In this document: positions 62,823 through 64,000 of the stretch, in pieces
Layout of the letters: each line of letters opens with the position of its first letter
Position numbering within the stretch: the stretch's first letter is position 1
Assembly (NCBI GenBank): GCA_027682925.1
Contig: JAQCYU010000006.1
Span: 26,988-90,987 of the forward strand
Direction: 5' to 3'
Source of the DNA: Coriobacteriaceae bacterium AF45-21
GTDB taxonomy: Bacteria; Actinomycetota; Coriobacteriia; Coriobacteriales; Coriobacteriaceae
Length of the DNA: 64,000 nt
Translations under genes and position numbers: made by a program
The notes under the pieces: model-generated
Databases searched by the model: none
What the model saw: the letters and a program-made list of their open reading frames with translations, nothing else
Told to the model about the DNA's origin: nothing

Positions 62823-64000
62823 ATGTTCTGTTCGCAGTGTGGTGCCCCCATGGGCGACAACGATAAGTTCTGTGGTGCGTGTGGTGCCCCCAATGCCGGT
62901 GCCGCAGCCTCTGCCCCTCAGGGTCAGCCCCAGCAGTTTGTTCCGCAACCGCCCGTGGCGAATGCGTCCAAGGGCTGTGTGGCTCAGGCGTTTGAGGATA
63001 TGACCAAGACTCCGGGCGTGCTGCAGCGCGTGTGCCAGATTGCCTTTTTACCGGCGCTGATTTGTGTTGTGTCGGTACTCGTGCTGTTTATTCCCGTTAT
63101 TGGCGGCATTGCAGCTGCCATCGGCTTTTTGGCAGCTTGCATTGCGAGCGTGTGTGGTTCCGGCTTTGGTATTGAGTGGGGTCGCGATCTGTCGCTCAAG
63201 GTTGATGGCGGTATGGATCGTCCACTCATGCGTTCCACGTCGTTTGGCCTCGGAGTCTTTTCGAGCGTTATCTCGGTCGTGCTCGAGGTTATCGCTGCTA
63301 TTCCCGTTATCGGTGTAGTGCTTTCGCTGGTGGAGAGCGTGGTAATTGGCGCCGCGGGCTCGTATTCGTATTACGGCTCCTATGCACTCGAGGCAGCGCT
63401 GTTTGGCTCGCTTGGCCTGCTTGTCCTGGCTATGATTGCCACGGCGGTCTTGGGGGTCTTCTTTAAGATGTTCGCCGACATTGCCGTGATGCACTTTGCG
63501 GTGACCGGTCGTGTCGAGAGCGCGTTTTCGCTCGACAAGGTCTGGGCGGCGTTTAAGCACAACAAGACCAAGCTGTTCTGCGCTTCGTTCCTTCCCGAGT
63601 TTTTGACGGGTCTGGTCGCCAACGTTGTCACATGGATCCTGACGCTCGTCTTCGGCGCCATTGCCTCTGTCGGTATGTATAACTACTACTACCGTCCTTC
63701 GGCTATTGAGGCGCTTGTTACCGGCGGTGGCATCACGCTCGTATTGTTCTTGGTGCTGACGGCGTTTGTCACGGTATTCCTTACGGTCTTTGGCAAGATG
63801 CTCAAGCATCGTGCCGTTGGCTATTGGGTAGCGCGTTATGCAGCTGAATGGGCTGATGAGGATAAGGATGACGTCCTGACCTTTGTGCTGCCGTTTGAGA
63901 AGAAGTCTGCTCCGGCTGGTTTTAGCACCGACGCAGCGCCCGTATCCGATTCCGCTGCGGCGCCTGCGCCCGAGCCCGAGCCCGAGCCCGCGCCCGAGCC
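62823..64000 (+). CDS. Zinc-ribbon membrane protein (DUF4013-like), cut by window edge
   Basis: Open to the end of the window without a stop. Starts MFCSQCGAPMGDNDKFCGAC, a zinc ribbon (Cys3, 6, 17, 20), with GAAGGG nine bases upstream. Then a Gln/Pro-rich linker and about six hydrophobic segments (LPALICVVSVLVLFIPVIGG, SSVISVVLEVIAAIPVIGVV, LGLLVLAMIATAVLGVFF, and others) of the DUF4013 type. The visible C-terminus turns into EP repeats (PEPEPEPEPAPEP). Function unknown. Confidence 0.85.
   Translation, partial: MFCSQCGAPMGDNDKFCGACGAPNAGAAASAPQGQPQQFVPQPPVANASKGCVAQAFEDMTKTPGVLQRVCQIAFLPALICVVSVLVLFIPVIGGIAAAIGFLAACIASVCGSGFGIEWGRDLSLKVDGGMDRPLMRSTSFGLGVFSSVISVVLEVIAAIPVIGVVLSLVESVVIGAAGSYSYYGSYALEAALFGSLGLLVLAMIATAVLGVFFKMFADIAVMHFAVTGRVESAFSLDKVWAAFKHNKTKLFCASFLPEFLTGLVANVVTWILTLVFGAIASVGMYNYYYRPSAIEALVTGGGITLVLFLVLTAFVTVFLTVFGKMLKHRAVGYWVARYAAEWADEDKDDVLTFVLPFEKKSAPAGFSTDAAPVSDSAAAPAPEPEPEPAPE

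Overview
The window is a 64 kb stretch of chromosome of roughly 60% GC, densely packed with short operons on both strands. Gene content points to an anaerobic Gram-positive actinobacterium of the class Coriobacteriia, most like Collinsella (inference). Supporting signs are the Asp23/AmaP/DUF2273 envelope-stress cluster, a very large 2-hydroxyacyl-CoA dehydratase activase-like protein, an OPT transporter, a Dxs-like enzyme of the SHQTY subtype and an M18 aminopeptidase. I see no rRNA, tRNA, CRISPR array, transposase gene or phage module.

Layout. 1-5162: threonine/aspartate pathway (thrB cut by the left edge, thrC, lysC, asd). 5163-11820: DNA repair methyltransferase, a histidine-kinase remnant, an AIM24-family protein and a two-gene ABC exporter. 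11900-17900: small unknown protein, membrane-anchored XRE regulator, phosphofructokinase, a C45-type amidase and an M18 aminopeptidase. 18024-18941: RelB-like/PIN toxin-antitoxin operon. 19149-23006: 2-hydroxyacid dehydrogenase, methionine aminopeptidase, radical SAM protein, alpha/beta hydrolase. 23218-25482: GGDEF-REC-HD-GYP protein with an Hpt protein. 25713-29140: DUF2975/XRE pair, then an ABC transporter with two permeases. 29252-33538: glutamine-amidotransferase-like hydrolase and a polar amino-acid ABC importer. 34012-39553: Dxs-like enzyme, HD protein, CmpB-like membrane protein, Amt-PII pair. 39628-43455: two TetR regulators, an MFS exporter and a HAD phosphatase. 43468-49622: giant activase and 3-hydroxyacyl-CoA dehydrogenase. 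49893-53456: small membrane-anchored protein, DUF389 protein, OPT transporter. 53649-58819: CoaX, dCMP deaminase, NifU-like protein, Lgt, DUF6020 membrane protein. 58998-64000: YebC, AmaP-DUF2273-Asp23, YitT, and a zinc-ribbon membrane protein cut by the right edge.

Two features stand out above the gene level. First, the gaps between genes are full of hairpins of several architectures. One is a short family with a constant GGGACAGG core, whose stem bases change on both sides together. It starts at the stop codon of four genes and lies inverted upstream of three others. Others are 70-175 bp imperfect palindromes with arms of about 20-55 bp whose sequences are mostly unrelated, and one is a set of three tandem hairpins built on one motif. 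Second, 12 otherwise well-conserved genes carry 16 apparent single-base frameshifts, nearly all one-base losses and many at short G or C runs. This is better explained by base-calling or assembly error than by real gene decay, so I annotate those genes as single loci and give each break point.
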